Source of the DNA: Amphiura filiformis
Taxonomy: Eukaryota > Echinodermata > Ophiuroidea > Amphilepidida > Amphiuridae
Assembly (NCBI RefSeq): GCF_039555335.1
Contig: NC_092640.1
Span: forward strand, 27,189,446 to 27,253,445
Length of the DNA: 64,000 nucleotides
Reading direction: 5' to 3'
Made by a program: the position numbers and the translations under genes. The first letter of the stretch is position 1. Every line of letters starts with the position of its first letter. This document shows, one piece after another, positions 48,084 through 59,010 of the stretch. The notes under the pieces were generated by a model. The model had not been told where the DNA came from. It ran no database searches and saw only the letters and a program-made list of their open reading frames with translations.

Positions 48084-48764
48084 TTTTTTGTAATGTGTAA
48101 ATTTAGATTTTAAAAAGTCCCCAAATGGGCTGAAGATGCCTAAAAGTGTGGAAAGTATGACTTTATAAAAGAAGGAATTCGGGCAAAAGAAGAAAAGGTG
48201 GCATCTCTGATATCGGAAATTACTGGGAAATACTTACATTGAAATTACTAGTATGGCAATTTAGAAATATCGTATAGTTAATTTGTTCGTGTTTTTCATA
48301 TCAAATAATTTTAACACATTTAAAAAATGCCACTCATCCAAAACAGATTTAATTAAATTTATATTTCCATAATCTGTGAGATGCGTTTGTGACAAGGGTT
48401 TACACAATAAACATTTCAATAGAGATAGGAAATATATGATAATATAATTCAGGGTTGACCATAATTGCCAAATACTATCATATGAAGAGCTCTGTTGCAA
48501 AAGCCCTTACATCCACCTCTGGCTGAAATTGAGTTATTGGCATGACATTATAGTGTGGGTAAAATACACATTTTGGTGGTTGTTTGATCTTCATACCACC
48601 TTCCCTTCTGGAGATATCATATATTTCCCGTTTGAGAAATCTTAAGGAATTTCCGGAAATCTGAACTTAAAATGAATATAAAATTTTAGGAAAATGATTT
48701 TTGATGTCTAATAGTAGCCTTGAATGTTCTTTAACTATTATAACCAAATATAAATATATTATTT

Positions 48765-49932
48765 TTAATATGAAAAAGAAAGTCATCTTACTTTATGTAA
48801 GAAATAGGTGCTATTATTTGTGTCGACAGCCTGACCATGCACACGGCATAAAACCGATCCACTATTAATGCTTCCAAATCTAGGTGTTTGATATACCTAG
48901 ATATGGACGGATGATGTTTGATATACCTAGATATGGACGGATGACATGTTTGAATGCTGAACATGTTTGAGTATATTGAGGGATAGTGTTTATAGACAAA
49001 AACACGCTAAAAAGACAAAGCAATGTTTTGTTAAAATGTGGAATAAAATTAAAAGAAAGTTACTGAAAGAGCTCGAAAAGAGAGAAAGAAATATATTATA
49101 TTTTGTTAATTTGAAAAAGAAAGTCATCTTACTTTATGTAAGAAATAGGTGCCATTATTTCTGTCGACAGCCTGACCATGCACACGGCATAAAACCGATC
49201 CAGTATTAATGCTTCCAAATCTGGGTGTTTGATATAGGCCTACCTAGATATGGACGGATGATGTTTGATATACCTAGATATGGACGGATGACATGTTTGA
49301 ATGCTGAACATGTTTGAGTATATTGAGGGATAGTGTTTATAGACAAAAACACGCTAAAAAGACAAAGCAATGTTTTGTTAAAATGTGGAATAAAATTAAA
49401 AGAAAGTTACTGAAAGAGAGAAAGAAATATATTATATTTTTTAATTTGAAAAAGAAAGTCATCTTACTTTATGTAAGAAATAGGTGCCATTATTTCTGTC
49501 GACAGCCTGACCATGCACACGGCATAAAACCGATCCACTATTGGCCAAATCTGGGTGTTTGATATACCTAGATATGGACGGATGATGTTTGATATACCTA
49601 GATATGGACGGATGACATGTTTGAATGCTGAACATGTTTGAGTATATTGAGGGATAGTGTTTATAGACAAAAACATGCTAAAAAGGCAAAGCAATGTTTT
49701 GTTAAAATGTGGAATAAAATTAAAAGAAAGTTACTGAAAGAGAGAAAGACCCGGGGAGAAAGAAATATATTATATTTTTTTTTATTTGAAAAAGAAAGTC
49801 ATCTTACTTTATGTAAGAAATAGGTGCCATTATTTCTGTCGACAGCCTGACCATGCACACGGCATAAAACCGATCCACTATTAATGCTTCCAAATCTGGG
49901 TGTTTGATATACCTAGATATGGACGGATGATG
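48765..49932. repeat. 340-bp tandem array, about 3.4 copies
   Basis: CTGACCATGCACACGGCATA recurs at 48831, 49172, 49507 and 49847, so periods are 341, 335 and 340 bp. Copies are nearly identical apart from small insertions near the AGAAAGAAATATATTATA part. Within a unit a 30-bp block (TGATATACCTAGATATGGAC) is itself duplicated. A diverged single unit lies at about 47580-47810. The short Lys/Arg-rich frames in each unit (start 48967, 49314, 49638) are judged by-products of the repeat. Confidence 0.85.
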
Positions 49933-50300
49933 CTCTTTCACCCGAAGACCCCTTATTTTTCCATTTGATCTGTCACCCAAAGACCCTTGCCAGTTCAATT
50001 TGAACAGCAACTTGGTTTATCACTGATTTTGCTGCTTATTTTGAAAAAATAAAGACATTTGAAGCCATTTAGAACTAGAAAATCGATTTTCGAGGTTTCT
50101 GTTTCGGTTCTCATCCAAAGATTCCATTTAAAAAAAGGTTATGTTCTCACCCAATGACCCCGATGATATTTTTTACATTTTGCTCTCACCGAATGCTTAA
50201 AACCATGCTCTCACCCAATGACCCCATATTTTTTACATTTTGCTCTCACCGAATGCCCCTTAGTGCGGAAGTGCCTACACCTATATCCATTTCAAATTGA
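49933..50300. repeat. Dispersed repeat with CACCCAATGACCCC motifs
   Basis: Repeats of the type CTCACCCAATGACCCC / TTTTTTACATTTTGCTCTCA (two copies about 65 bp apart at 50142-50210 and 50208-50265) and CACCCGAAGACCCC at 49939. It directly follows the last array unit. Non-coding. Confidence 0.5.
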
Positions 50301-50989
50301 AGTGAATCCCCAGGATTCGTCCACTCCAATGTTCAGCTGAATTATGAGTCGATCAGAGTCAATTTGTTTCAGCTCACCCTATGACCGTTAAAGATGGTCA
50401 AGATCCTAAAATGGGTTCAGTATAGGGTCAGATGCTAAATATTGGGTCTTTTGGAGCAGAGTGTTGTAACAGTAGGGTTTTGGGTGCAAAAATATGCATT
50501 TTTGAGAGGAATGACAAGGCATTATGGGGTCGGGGATTGCATGAATCTCATAATATTAGAGCATTAATTGCCTTTTTGGAGGAGAACAAGAAAAATATGG
50601 TGCTGGGGAATCTTGGGAAGGCACTAGTAAAATATGAGGTCTCATACGGTGGGGTAAACGGGCCAAAAACAAAAAACATAGGCCTACACACAAAAAACAA
50701 AAACAAAACAAAAACAGGGGGGTTTTAGGGGTGCGCATGTAGGCCTATTTATTGTGGTACTGAATCATGACAATAATGGGCTAAAATTATCAATTTGTCA
50801 TTACAATGACATTCTGAAAAAGAAAGAAATACAGAACAAAGAAAGAGATCCGATCTATTTCTTGTGTCTATTTAAGTGCAAAGAGAACAAATATCTAGCT
50901 CATTTGACAAAGATTGTTTGCTCGTCCATCATGTCATTTTGTTTTCTCAAAAGTGACCAGCATACCCGCCAGCATACCAACTTCGGTCT

Positions 50990-51385
50990 GCATAAAGGAC
51001 AGAGGCGCGATCTGATGACGCTTCAGTGTTGACAATGCACTATTTTGTTTGTACATACTTCTCAAATTCAGAAATCAAATATTTAGAGTTATATTATGCA
51101 GAAGAATGAAACTTGAAAGAGTGAAAGTCCGAAAATCTACATGCGAATTCCAAAACGACTGCAACGGAAGTCTATGAACAAATTAGGCAACTCGGTATTA
51201 AGGACAGAGGCACGATCTGACGCCTCAATTCTGGTTAACAATGCATTATTTTGTTTGTATAAACTCCTTTCTTAAATTTCTCAAATTCGAAAATCAAATA
51301 TTTCATCAAGGGTGGAATGACAAAAGACCGAAAAACCACATGCGAAATCCAAAACGACTGCAACGGAAGTCTATGAAAAAAATAA
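50990..51385. repeat. Two direct repeats of about 200 bp
   Basis: AAGGACAGAGGCGCGATCTGA ... CCAAAACGACTGCAACGGAA occurs at about 50993-51180 and again at 51203-51382; a partial third piece (AAACGACTACAACAGAAGTC) lies near 51673. Non-coding. Copies are moderately diverged. Confidence 0.65.
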
Positions 51386-52756
51386 TTATGATAAAAATGA
51401 TCGTTTTGTCATTTTGTTTTTTTGTATGTTATTTTTGCATGTGTATAGGCTTATACAATGCTTCCAACATTCAATGTTTGAAATTAGATGCAATAAATTT
51501 TCTGAATGCCTATTATTTATACTAGGCCTATAAGGCCTCTCCCTAATAATATCATTGTTTTCTAATAAATACACGCCGGCAATGATACCACTTTTACCAG
51601 TATTCATTTTTATGATAGGCCGATATCGTAAACACCAAAGAAAGCTTGGTCAAATCACACGTGCGAAATTTTAAACGACTACAACAGAAGTCTTATTGAA
51701 CAAAAATTCAAATTAAAGTATCTTAAAGTTGAACTGAAAAATGCTCTGAAAACCATGAAAACTTTGCACCTAATTAATTATTTTGAAATTTAATGTTTAC
51801 TCGCGAGTCGCGATATGCTTTATTTAATACAGACCATTGATGGGGGCCATATCCGGGACGCGTTATTTCTTTCTGCAACCATAATGGGCCGCAATGCGAT
51901 AACACATAGTACATACATGTAATTTTAGGCCTATGAGGATAGATATAACACGAGTTTATTACCATTATTATTTCCTCTTACTTAATAAAATAATAAAAAT
52001 TCCTTTAAAAAGGAACAGGGCGAATCAAGAGGAAGTGCCATGATAAAGGTGTAGTTATTTTATTCGAATTGTTTTTATAATTATTCATAATAATCACTTG
52101 GTGTTTGTCAAATGACAAGTAGGGCATGTAGTAAAAATACACTGGATAATTCTTGATAGGCAATTGTTGGCTAAAGGTTGGTTAAAAGAAACACAAATAA
52201 TTACTACAGACACATGCAATGTAGTTTTGTAATTTTAATAATACTGGAAATAGAATCTTATAAAGATCGAGATAACATAAAAGCATTATCATAACACAGT
52301 AGTTATTACGTTGACATTATTATGTAAATAAGTTTATGTGCATCAGTCATATCCATAACAAAATGTGAATGTCATTAGAAGGTTAGCGGTGGTTGGCATA
52401 TGAATTGTTTTCATGTGTTTGTTAAGTCACTTATAATGAAGATGAAAAACTTAAAAGTGAAAGTTTGGCATTATATTGAGTTTTGTTCGTGCAAAAATAT
52501 ATAGTAATTTTAATAATGTACATATTTACATTTGTAACTGGCAGGCTTTTGAAGTTACTGATATATTGTACAAGGAGGAGCATAGTGTTGAAGCTTACGT
52601 TTGAAAGTTACAACATTACATAGTATTAAGTGATGGTACATAAATTGCTTAGAATTGTTGATATAAATTTTAGACAAGGTGACATTTGTGAACATGGTAG
52701 AGAGCTGTTTAAAAAAGGAAAGAAATAATCGATAGAATTAAAATTCTACAACGGTT

Positions 52757-52832
52757 TACCTGGGGGTTCGAACCCACAATCTATGTATCCATAGTCTAAT
52801 GCCTACACGACTGTGCTATGATTCGTTGTGCC
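52757..52832 (-). repeat. tRNA-like fragment (SINE head or pseudo-tRNA)
   Basis: On the minus strand TAGCACAGTCGTGTAGGCAT (A-box region) is followed by a B box GTGGGTTCGAACCC. The acceptor stem does not pair well, so a functional tRNA is unlikely; a SINE head or tRNA pseudogene fits better. Confidence 0.5.
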
Positions 52833-52929
52833 AGAAAGGTGTTTGTTTATGATACTTATTGATTACGGAATAAAGTGCATACACACAATATACTATTACT
52901 AGTATATTAGTACTAATAAATACGTATAT

Positions 52930-53068
52930 AATCCTAACCCTAACCCTAATCCCTAACCCTAACCCTAACCCTAACCCTAACCCTTACCCTAACCCTAACC
53001 CTTACCCTAAACCCTAACCCTAACCCCTAACCCGTACCCTAACCCTAACCATAAGACCCTAACCCTGA
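52930..53068. repeat. Interstitial telomere-type repeat (CCCTAA)n
   Basis: About 20 units of CCCTAA with variants (CCCTTA, CCCGTA, an extra A or C in places). Minus-strand reading is TTAGGG, the telomere repeat of deuterostomes. Too short and degenerate to be a chromosome end; consistent with a repaired break or a captured telomere fragment. Confidence 0.85.
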
Positions 53069-53217
53069 CAATAATGAACCTTGCCTCGGACTATGCGGTT
53101 AGTGATATATTGCGGCCCATTATGGTTGCAGAAAGAAATTAAGCATCCGGCGTCGGGAGCAACGATCCGTTCGTGCACTTCCTCCTCTAAAATCAATAAC
53201 CCATTGAATCTGCAATA

Positions 53218-53385
53218 CTCTCATATCGATGATTTAGCCGATTTGAGAGACTCTCAAATCGATGATTTAGCCGATTTGAGAGACTCTCAGATCGATGTTT
53301 TAGCGCATCTGAGAGACTCTCAAATCAATGATTTGGCCTATTTGTGTGCTCTCCTCTTTACTCTCAGATCGTGGAATTCTACCTC
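53218..53385. repeat. Palindromic 33-bp tandem array (cluster 2)
   Basis: The palindrome ATTTGAGAGACTCTCAAAT repeats with a strict 33-bp period (GATGATTTAG-type starts at 53228, 53261, 53294, 53327). Since 33 is a multiple of 3, the frame stays open and would read an 11-residue repeat (IDDLADLRDSQ); this is judged a by-product. Same motif family as 27669-27856. Confidence 0.85.
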
Positions 53386-53631
53386 GTTAGCTACCTGGAG
53401 TAAGGTTGCAAAAATGTTTGCCCAAAATATTTTAAGTAGTAAGGGTAGAAGCTAAGATTTTAAAAGTCAATCTCATAGATATGAATTTCAATCTATAAGA
53501 TAAAAATGTAAGGTCGGATTAGTTCAATCTTAATCTATTAGATTAAATTTTTAATCTAAGCTAGATTAACTTTTTAATCTTAGGTATTTAGATAATAGGT
53601 ACCTTAGCGTAAAGCGCTGATAAGAGGGTGG

Positions 53632-53918
53632 GAGGGCGGGTTAGTGTAGTGGTCTTCTTACTCGCTTCTCACCACTGTGGCCCGGGTTCAATTCCCCGCG
53701 GCGCCACATGTGAGTTTGGTTGCCGATCCATGCTCGTCCTCGCAAGTTTTTCTCCGGGTGCTCCGGTTTTCCTCCTGCATCTAAAATCGGACCTCTTCCC
53801 ATATCCCTGTCCCGTCATATCCGGATGGCGTCCCTTAAATTTAGTAGCCTCTGAGCACTATTGGGATTAGCCTGGCTTCGGCCGAATGTTATAAATATAA
53901 AAAATAAAAAATAAAAAG
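53632..53918 (+). mobile_element. tRNA-Glu-type SINE with V domain, complete
   Basis: tRNA-like head: A box GGTTAGTGTAGTGG, anticodon-loop region GCTTCTCACC (Glu-like), B box GGGTTCAATTCC. Next a central block TTTCTCCGGGTGCTCCGGTT..CCTCCTGCA, the signature of V-SINEs. The 3' part ends in hairpin GGCTTCGGCC and an AAATAAAAA tail. A truncated near-identical copy lies at 5908-6055, so the family was active recently. Confidence 0.85.
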
Positions 53919-53999
53919 TTAATAATTTATTGGTTTAAGGTTAAGAAGCTATCAGTGAGCAAGACTAATATGGTGCTTATAAATCATAAGGGACTGTTG

Positions 54000-55270
54000 C
54001 GTTATTGACCCGAAAGAGCTGCCCGGGACGACCCGGGACGAAACAAGCTTAGCTACCCGATGAAATTCAAAGACCGGGACGGAAGAAGCATGACCATGAT
54101 GACCCCGCGCAATCGATCGTGTATTCAAGCAGCAATTTGCGGTGGCCAATTTCAAGTGCTTTGCTGAAGTGGTCAATTAGTTTGGTCACCGATTACATTG
54201 ATCGTATCTGGAGTACTGGACTAGTTTTTATAAACCATGTTATTGATTTAGAGAAACGATTCCTGATTAAACCGTCTTAAATTACTATATATTTCATTAA
54301 TTTAATAATAGTAAATAAAATAATACAACATTTAAATCACGAGAAGTTTTTATTTCATTGAAAAAGCTTTAATTTTGTTCCAAAATTAACAGTTTTATCT
54401 ATAAGTTTTGACCATGTTGACGTACTAGAACTGGATGCAAACATGTTATCTCTTTTGACGGTAATGCGTATTATGCATTTATCAAGCACGTTTGCGGACA
54501 TATTTGTACTGCTTGACACAATTTCTCGAAATATGTGATGTATTTTTCTGAAAAAATTCCTTCCCTTTCTCAAACTCTTTGCAACTTTCCACTCATCTGA
54601 TCATCTTTGTATGTGACGGATTATGAAGGTATAATTATGTATATTTCTTGCTTTTATTTTTTTAAATTGCGAGACAAAACTACCCCCCCCCTTCCAAAAA
54701 GAAAATGTTTTCATAAAGTTGTTTTGACCATGTCGCAATCATACGCATCATTTTTAGTCATTTTATACCTGTCCGTTCATGTGTTTATCTTTTCATTTGC
54801 TTATTTCTTTTAATTCATTAATTTATCTATCTGTTTACTTATCTTTGCCCCAACTTGCCCGTTTATTGATATATCCGATTTATTTGCATGAATATCCATC
54901 TCAATATCTGACCATTTATATATTTATTTGCTTGTTTAACTCTTTATATTTATTTGTTTGTTTAGTTACTTATTTAATATTCATCTATCATATTCATTTA
55001 TCATTTCAATATTTAAACCGTATCTTGTTTTTTATTCATTAATTCATTTTTATTTTGCTTTCGTATACTATAGACCTAGTTTATATTTCATTATATAATC
55101 TGTTATAGTTAAAATCAGATAGACTCAGATGTATATGACATTTTAAACTTTGATTTTAATATTGCATCGTTGAGCCCCGGGGTTGAGCCATGAGGAAAAA
55201 TTATTTTATTTAAAAGTAGCATGCACTTTAAGAAAATCGTGTTTTTATATTACTTGGTTGTGATTCGAGA
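54000..55270. other. AT-rich, no recognised gene
   Basis: Includes TTTA/TTTG-rich low complexity (54780-55060) whose frames are Leu/Ile/Tyr-rich and not convincing as proteins. A duplicated CCCGGGACGA lies at 54021-54041. Nothing else supported. Confidence 0.45.
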
Positions 55271-55280
55271 GCCTGATTTG

Positions 55281-55474
55281 CAACAGTGTAGCCAGCCTTT
55301 TAGAGTGAAGTAGAACAGCCAAATATTCGTCCCATTTGTCATTTTTCTCGTCCCGTTTTTAGCACAGTGGTTTTTAGTAATTTTAACGACATTTTTCTCT
55401 TTGCTGTTCCCATTTTATCCCTGAAAAAAATCTGGGGGGTTATATACGTCCGGCTCCCCCTGGCTACACCGTTG
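55281..55474. mobile_element. hAT-type MITE copy 2, exact 8-bp target duplication
   Basis: Ends CAACAGTGTAGCCAGC and, inverted, CTGGCTACACCGTTG. Flanked by CTGATTTG on both sides (55273-55280 and 55475-55482). Interior shared with 27389-27575 (AAATATTCGTCCC, CCCATTTTATCC). 194 bp, no transposase. Confidence 0.85.
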
Positions 55475-55987
55475 CTGATTTGGCTCAGATCCAAAATATA
55501 GCGCGTCCTAGCAGTATACATTTTGAGTTATTAATTTGCGTGTAGGCCTACTAGTTTTTTAGCCAAAATTAAAAACATATAGACCTACTATTTTCCAAAC
55601 AGATCGAATAGTTCTTAAGAAAATATTTCAATACTGCTGAAGGTTTTTTTCTCTACTTTTGACTATAGAATTAATAAAACTTTATTTTTTTTAGATTATG
55701 TAAAATTTAAAATAAATAACTTTCAAAAGCAAATTAATTACCCTTATTATTATTTTTTTTTTTTAAAGTTGAACTATTTATATATAATATATAGTAACTC
55801 ACACATGACACGGAAAAACAGAGTGAAATAGAACAAGATAAAGAATAAGGTATGAAATAAAGGAAAGAAGTGTTCAGGCATTTTTTTTTCTTTTGGGACT
55901 GGGTTAAATTGTCACATGACAAGTCATTCTCTTTTTGGAAGATTGGGCGGCTTTGAAAAAAGCCGTTTGGTTTTGATGATTTCACAT

Positions 55988-56372
55988 TCAAAACTGACTG
56001 TGAACTAGTCTTCTGTGCCTGTCCCTGTCTGCGCAGCTCTGGTAGACCTTATGGCAGCCGACCACATCACATCGCTTGTCTCCGGAGAGTGCAGATAGTT
56101 TGCTAAGTCCTTCGTCCAATGGCTGGGTTTGTAGGGTGCCTGCAATCGCATCTGATGCCAGAGAGGGGAATGTTCTGAAATGGTCTTGGTCATCAACAGA
56201 AGGTGTTGGAGGTGGAATGAAGCCGCCACAGTTGCGAAGGAAGGAAACAAGTTTCTTAGCACGCACGGGTCTGTCTCTGCAGTGTCGACAGCTATCCTCT
56301 TGGCATTTGATGAACTCAATCATGTATGTCCGCTGCACAGAATGTCGCGCTAAGAAGCGGTACTCCTTGTAC
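55988..56372 (-). CDS. Fragment with Cys-rich and C2H2-like zinc-finger motifs
   Basis: Open on the minus strand from about 56372 (YKEYRFLARHSVQR) to a stop at 55988. Recognisable parts: CQEDSCRHC, a CxxC-type cluster; RAKKLVSFLRNCGGFIPPP; and near the C-terminus CDVVGCHKVYQSCADRDRH with RRLVH, which fits a C2H2-like finger (C-x4-C ... H-x4-H). The frame is closed upstream by a stop just after an AG, so it may be a last exon whose acceptor is at about 56373, or the end of a decayed gene or captured transposon gene. I do not know the family; a DNA-binding or transposon-derived role is inference from the Cys/His pattern. Confidence 0.45.
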
Positions 56373-57124
56373 TATGTAAATACTGATGATCATAATGTTA
56401 TTTTGAATTTTTACCTTTAATTGTGAGCGCATTAATTAGCATGATAATTATACTTTCATACTTTCAATATTTTCAACGCCGAGCTGGCAAAGTTCAATTA
56501 TTGCAAGTTTAAAATTCATAATTCCAACTTTGTTATGCAATTGGAGAACGATCTATTTGATGTATGATTCAGTAAAATACGTATGATTCAGTAAAAAATA
56601 ACATGGCACACGATATTTTAATCAAATTTGCCTAGAAATTATGAATTCAGCATTTTGGACCATAACATTGTGCAAAAACTTCACGTTAAATTGGAAGAGT
56701 GTAGGCCTATACGTTAGTGTCGGCATTTGTTTGTTATATACTTTCTTTTGGTTTATCGTAATCACAAGCAATATTCTTAAAAGATTATTAACTACTTTCT
56801 ACAAACAAAGTGATTGATAAGACGATAAGACAAAACATAGAAAAATAAAATATCATGCCATTATTCGCCAACTCTGTGAGTGGACCATTTTAAAATGAAT
56901 TAAGACCAGGCTTTCCAGTTTACCATATTAATTTATAGTTGCTTTGGCAATCATAAATTCTAGTATTGTTTTGAGAGCCAACCGCTAACTTTGTAGTTAG
57001 GCCTACAAGATTTAACATACTTATAATACAATTATACTCGGTTTTTTTGGTAACTTGTGCGAAATGCCAAGGAAAAATGAACAACCAAAACGACTTCATT
57101 TTATTGTCAGCAAACACAAAAATT

Positions 57125-57425
57125 GTTTTTAAATGTTATAAACAGGTAATGTTTGATCAAAAAGTTTTAATAACATTTAAATGTTGGATTATAGAAAGGT
57201 CATAAAAATGTTTTGCAACGTTTTGCAACGGTTTATATGAAAAAAACACTACAACAATATGATAAGATCAAATATTTTTGGCGAACATTGAAAAACCCCG
57301 TGTTGTTAACACGTCAACAACATAAATGTTAGAATGTTTTGTAGCAAGTTTGCAAAAATTTTATTAAACGTTTTATACCCTTAATATACTACATGACATT
57401 TAAACATGTTTATTTAAATAAAATC
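57125..57425. repeat. AACGTT/AATGTT-rich dispersed repeat
   Basis: Dense repeats of AATGTTTT, CAACGTTTTGCAACG and AACATTTAAATGTT type, partly palindromic. Non-coding. Resembles short interspersed elements of marine invertebrates, but without defined ends here. Confidence 0.4.
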
Positions 57426-58165
57426 TTTAATAGAATCTTCAATAGAAATGTGTATTTGTTTCCGGGGGCCACTCACATAAATGGCCTGTACGCATGCGTG
57501 TCATTAAGGGTCTAAAAAACACTGATTTTCAAGAATAAGGTTAGTTTTCTGAAACTGAACAACTTGTTTAGGGTACGTTTTCAATTTTTTTGTTAATTAC
57601 GAGTCCAAAAAGAGTACATTTTATCATTTTTACTAGCCAGAAAACTCATTAGGGGTATATTTTATATTAAATTACCTTATTAAAGGCCTAATGTGCTTGA
57701 GCCCCCCCCCCCCGGGATTTGTTTAGATAAACTTAAGCATGTTTTGCCGAACATTAAACATGTTAAAAAGAGTCTGCATAGGCCATGCATGGATATTTAT
57801 ATGTAATGGGAAATATATTATGCTGCTTTGTAAATTTGTATCATAATCATGAAAATCTTAAAATCAACATAATAGTGTTGTGTATATAAAGTTTTAAATT
57901 TAAACAGTGCGATAAATGAGTGCACGTTTGTCGAGTAATTATTAAAAGCGGTGGCGGGGTGCAAATAAAATATCATAATGAAATTCATAGTGTTTCATTC
58001 TTGTTTTCTTTTTCCACAAATTCGTATTGTCGATAGAAAGCTTTATTTTTTCAACACTAGACCATTATCAAATTGCGTCCATGTATGAAACTCTGGATCG
58101 AGGTGATAATTAAACTATACAATAATCACCACGATTAAAATAACTTGAACACGCGTGAAACATGC

Positions 58166-58390
58166 CTACTGGTTCATTTCACATAACATCATAGGTAGGA
58201 TGCGAATGACCGACTTGTCAACTATACATTGCACACTGTCAATGGTTCGTGCCCCAAGTATGCGATTGTTAACCATGTGCTCGATCAATGCTTTGCGGAA
58301 CCCGGTATGGGACAATTCGACAAGCGCACAATATTTCAAGTAAATCATCCTCATAATATCGAATGGAACCGATTTAGGATCATATACTGT
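58166..58390 (-). CDS. Unrecognised 75-codon minus-strand frame
   Basis: Open from after a stop near 58391 to TAG at 58166. It contains DPKSVPFDIMRMIYLKYCAL, HTGFRKALIEHMVNNRILGA and IVDKSVIRILPMMLCEMNQ. Composition is balanced and protein-like, unlike neighbouring random frames, and first reasonable Met is at 58354. AATACAG precedes TATATGATCC and could be a weak acceptor, which would make it a terminal exon. No homology recognised; the opposite strand is also open for 62 codons, so chance cannot be excluded. Confidence 0.25.
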   Translation of the reverse strand, partial: TVYDPKSVPFDIMRMIYLKYCALVELSHTGFRKALIEHMVNNRILGARTIDSVQCIVDKSVIRILPMMLCEMNQ

Positions 58391-59010
58391 ATTTTAATAT
58401 CTTTCTTTATATCAATGGTTACTTCATGATAATACTATAAACTATATAAGAAGATGTGTAACCAATTCTTCAGAGTCGCCTTGAGTGCAGCAATGTTTTA
58501 TCGTTGTTTTCGTCAGGAGTTTTCGCCGCGGTATGTATTGATAGCAATTTCGGCCCCGTATTTTAAGTGGTATAACACCAATTGCGTCAGTAAAAAATAA
58601 AAAATGAAACGAAAGATGACACTTATTATAAAATTAATGATGAAATTCAATAAAACGTTTTTTATAATTATTTTATTATAATAGTCATAGACCCTGCAGC
58701 CTATTCAGCAATCATCGATCAGAATCAAACATTTGACAGCGAAATACTATTACATGCGGTCAGCTTTCTTTTGTGTTGTGATAAGTGGTCTTGAGAAGTT
58801 ATTGCCAATTATAACAATAGCATCGAGTACCGGCAAATTACAAGATCGATTCTCACGGTGGGCGGTCGTGATGCTCATCTCAATTATCTGGTTTATGAAT
58901 GACCTTTTCATTATTCAGTGATTCCAGGGGACGATGATGTAAAGAACACGGCCCGATTATGCATTAGTCTACCTTGATCGTCCGACCCGGAAAATTCTGC
59001 GGGTCAATAA

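Larger units (their letters stand above)
51863..53141. mobile_element. Element with 33-bp inverted ends, about 1.28 kb
   Basis: TTTCTTTCTGCAACCATAAT..GGGCCGCAAT (51863-51895) is inverted at 53109-53141. The interval is AT-rich without long frames; it includes a tRNA-like fragment and the telomere-like block. The structure may be a mobile element or two separate insertions of the same short repeat in opposite orientation. Confidence 0.45.

Noticed and set aside
48967-49823. Three similar Lys/Arg-rich frames (MSILRDSVYRQKHAKK)
   Set aside because: They are repeated only because the 340-bp DNA unit is repeated; the ends differ through indels, and no sign of protein-level conservation is visible.
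52757-52832. Functional tRNA gene
   Set aside because: A B box is present but the acceptor and anticodon stems do not pair convincingly.
58680-58980. Plus-strand protein-like stretch (IVIDPAAYSAIIDQ, later ITRSILTVGGRDAH)
   Set aside because: Stops interrupt the frame and splice signals are weak; not enough to call an exon.
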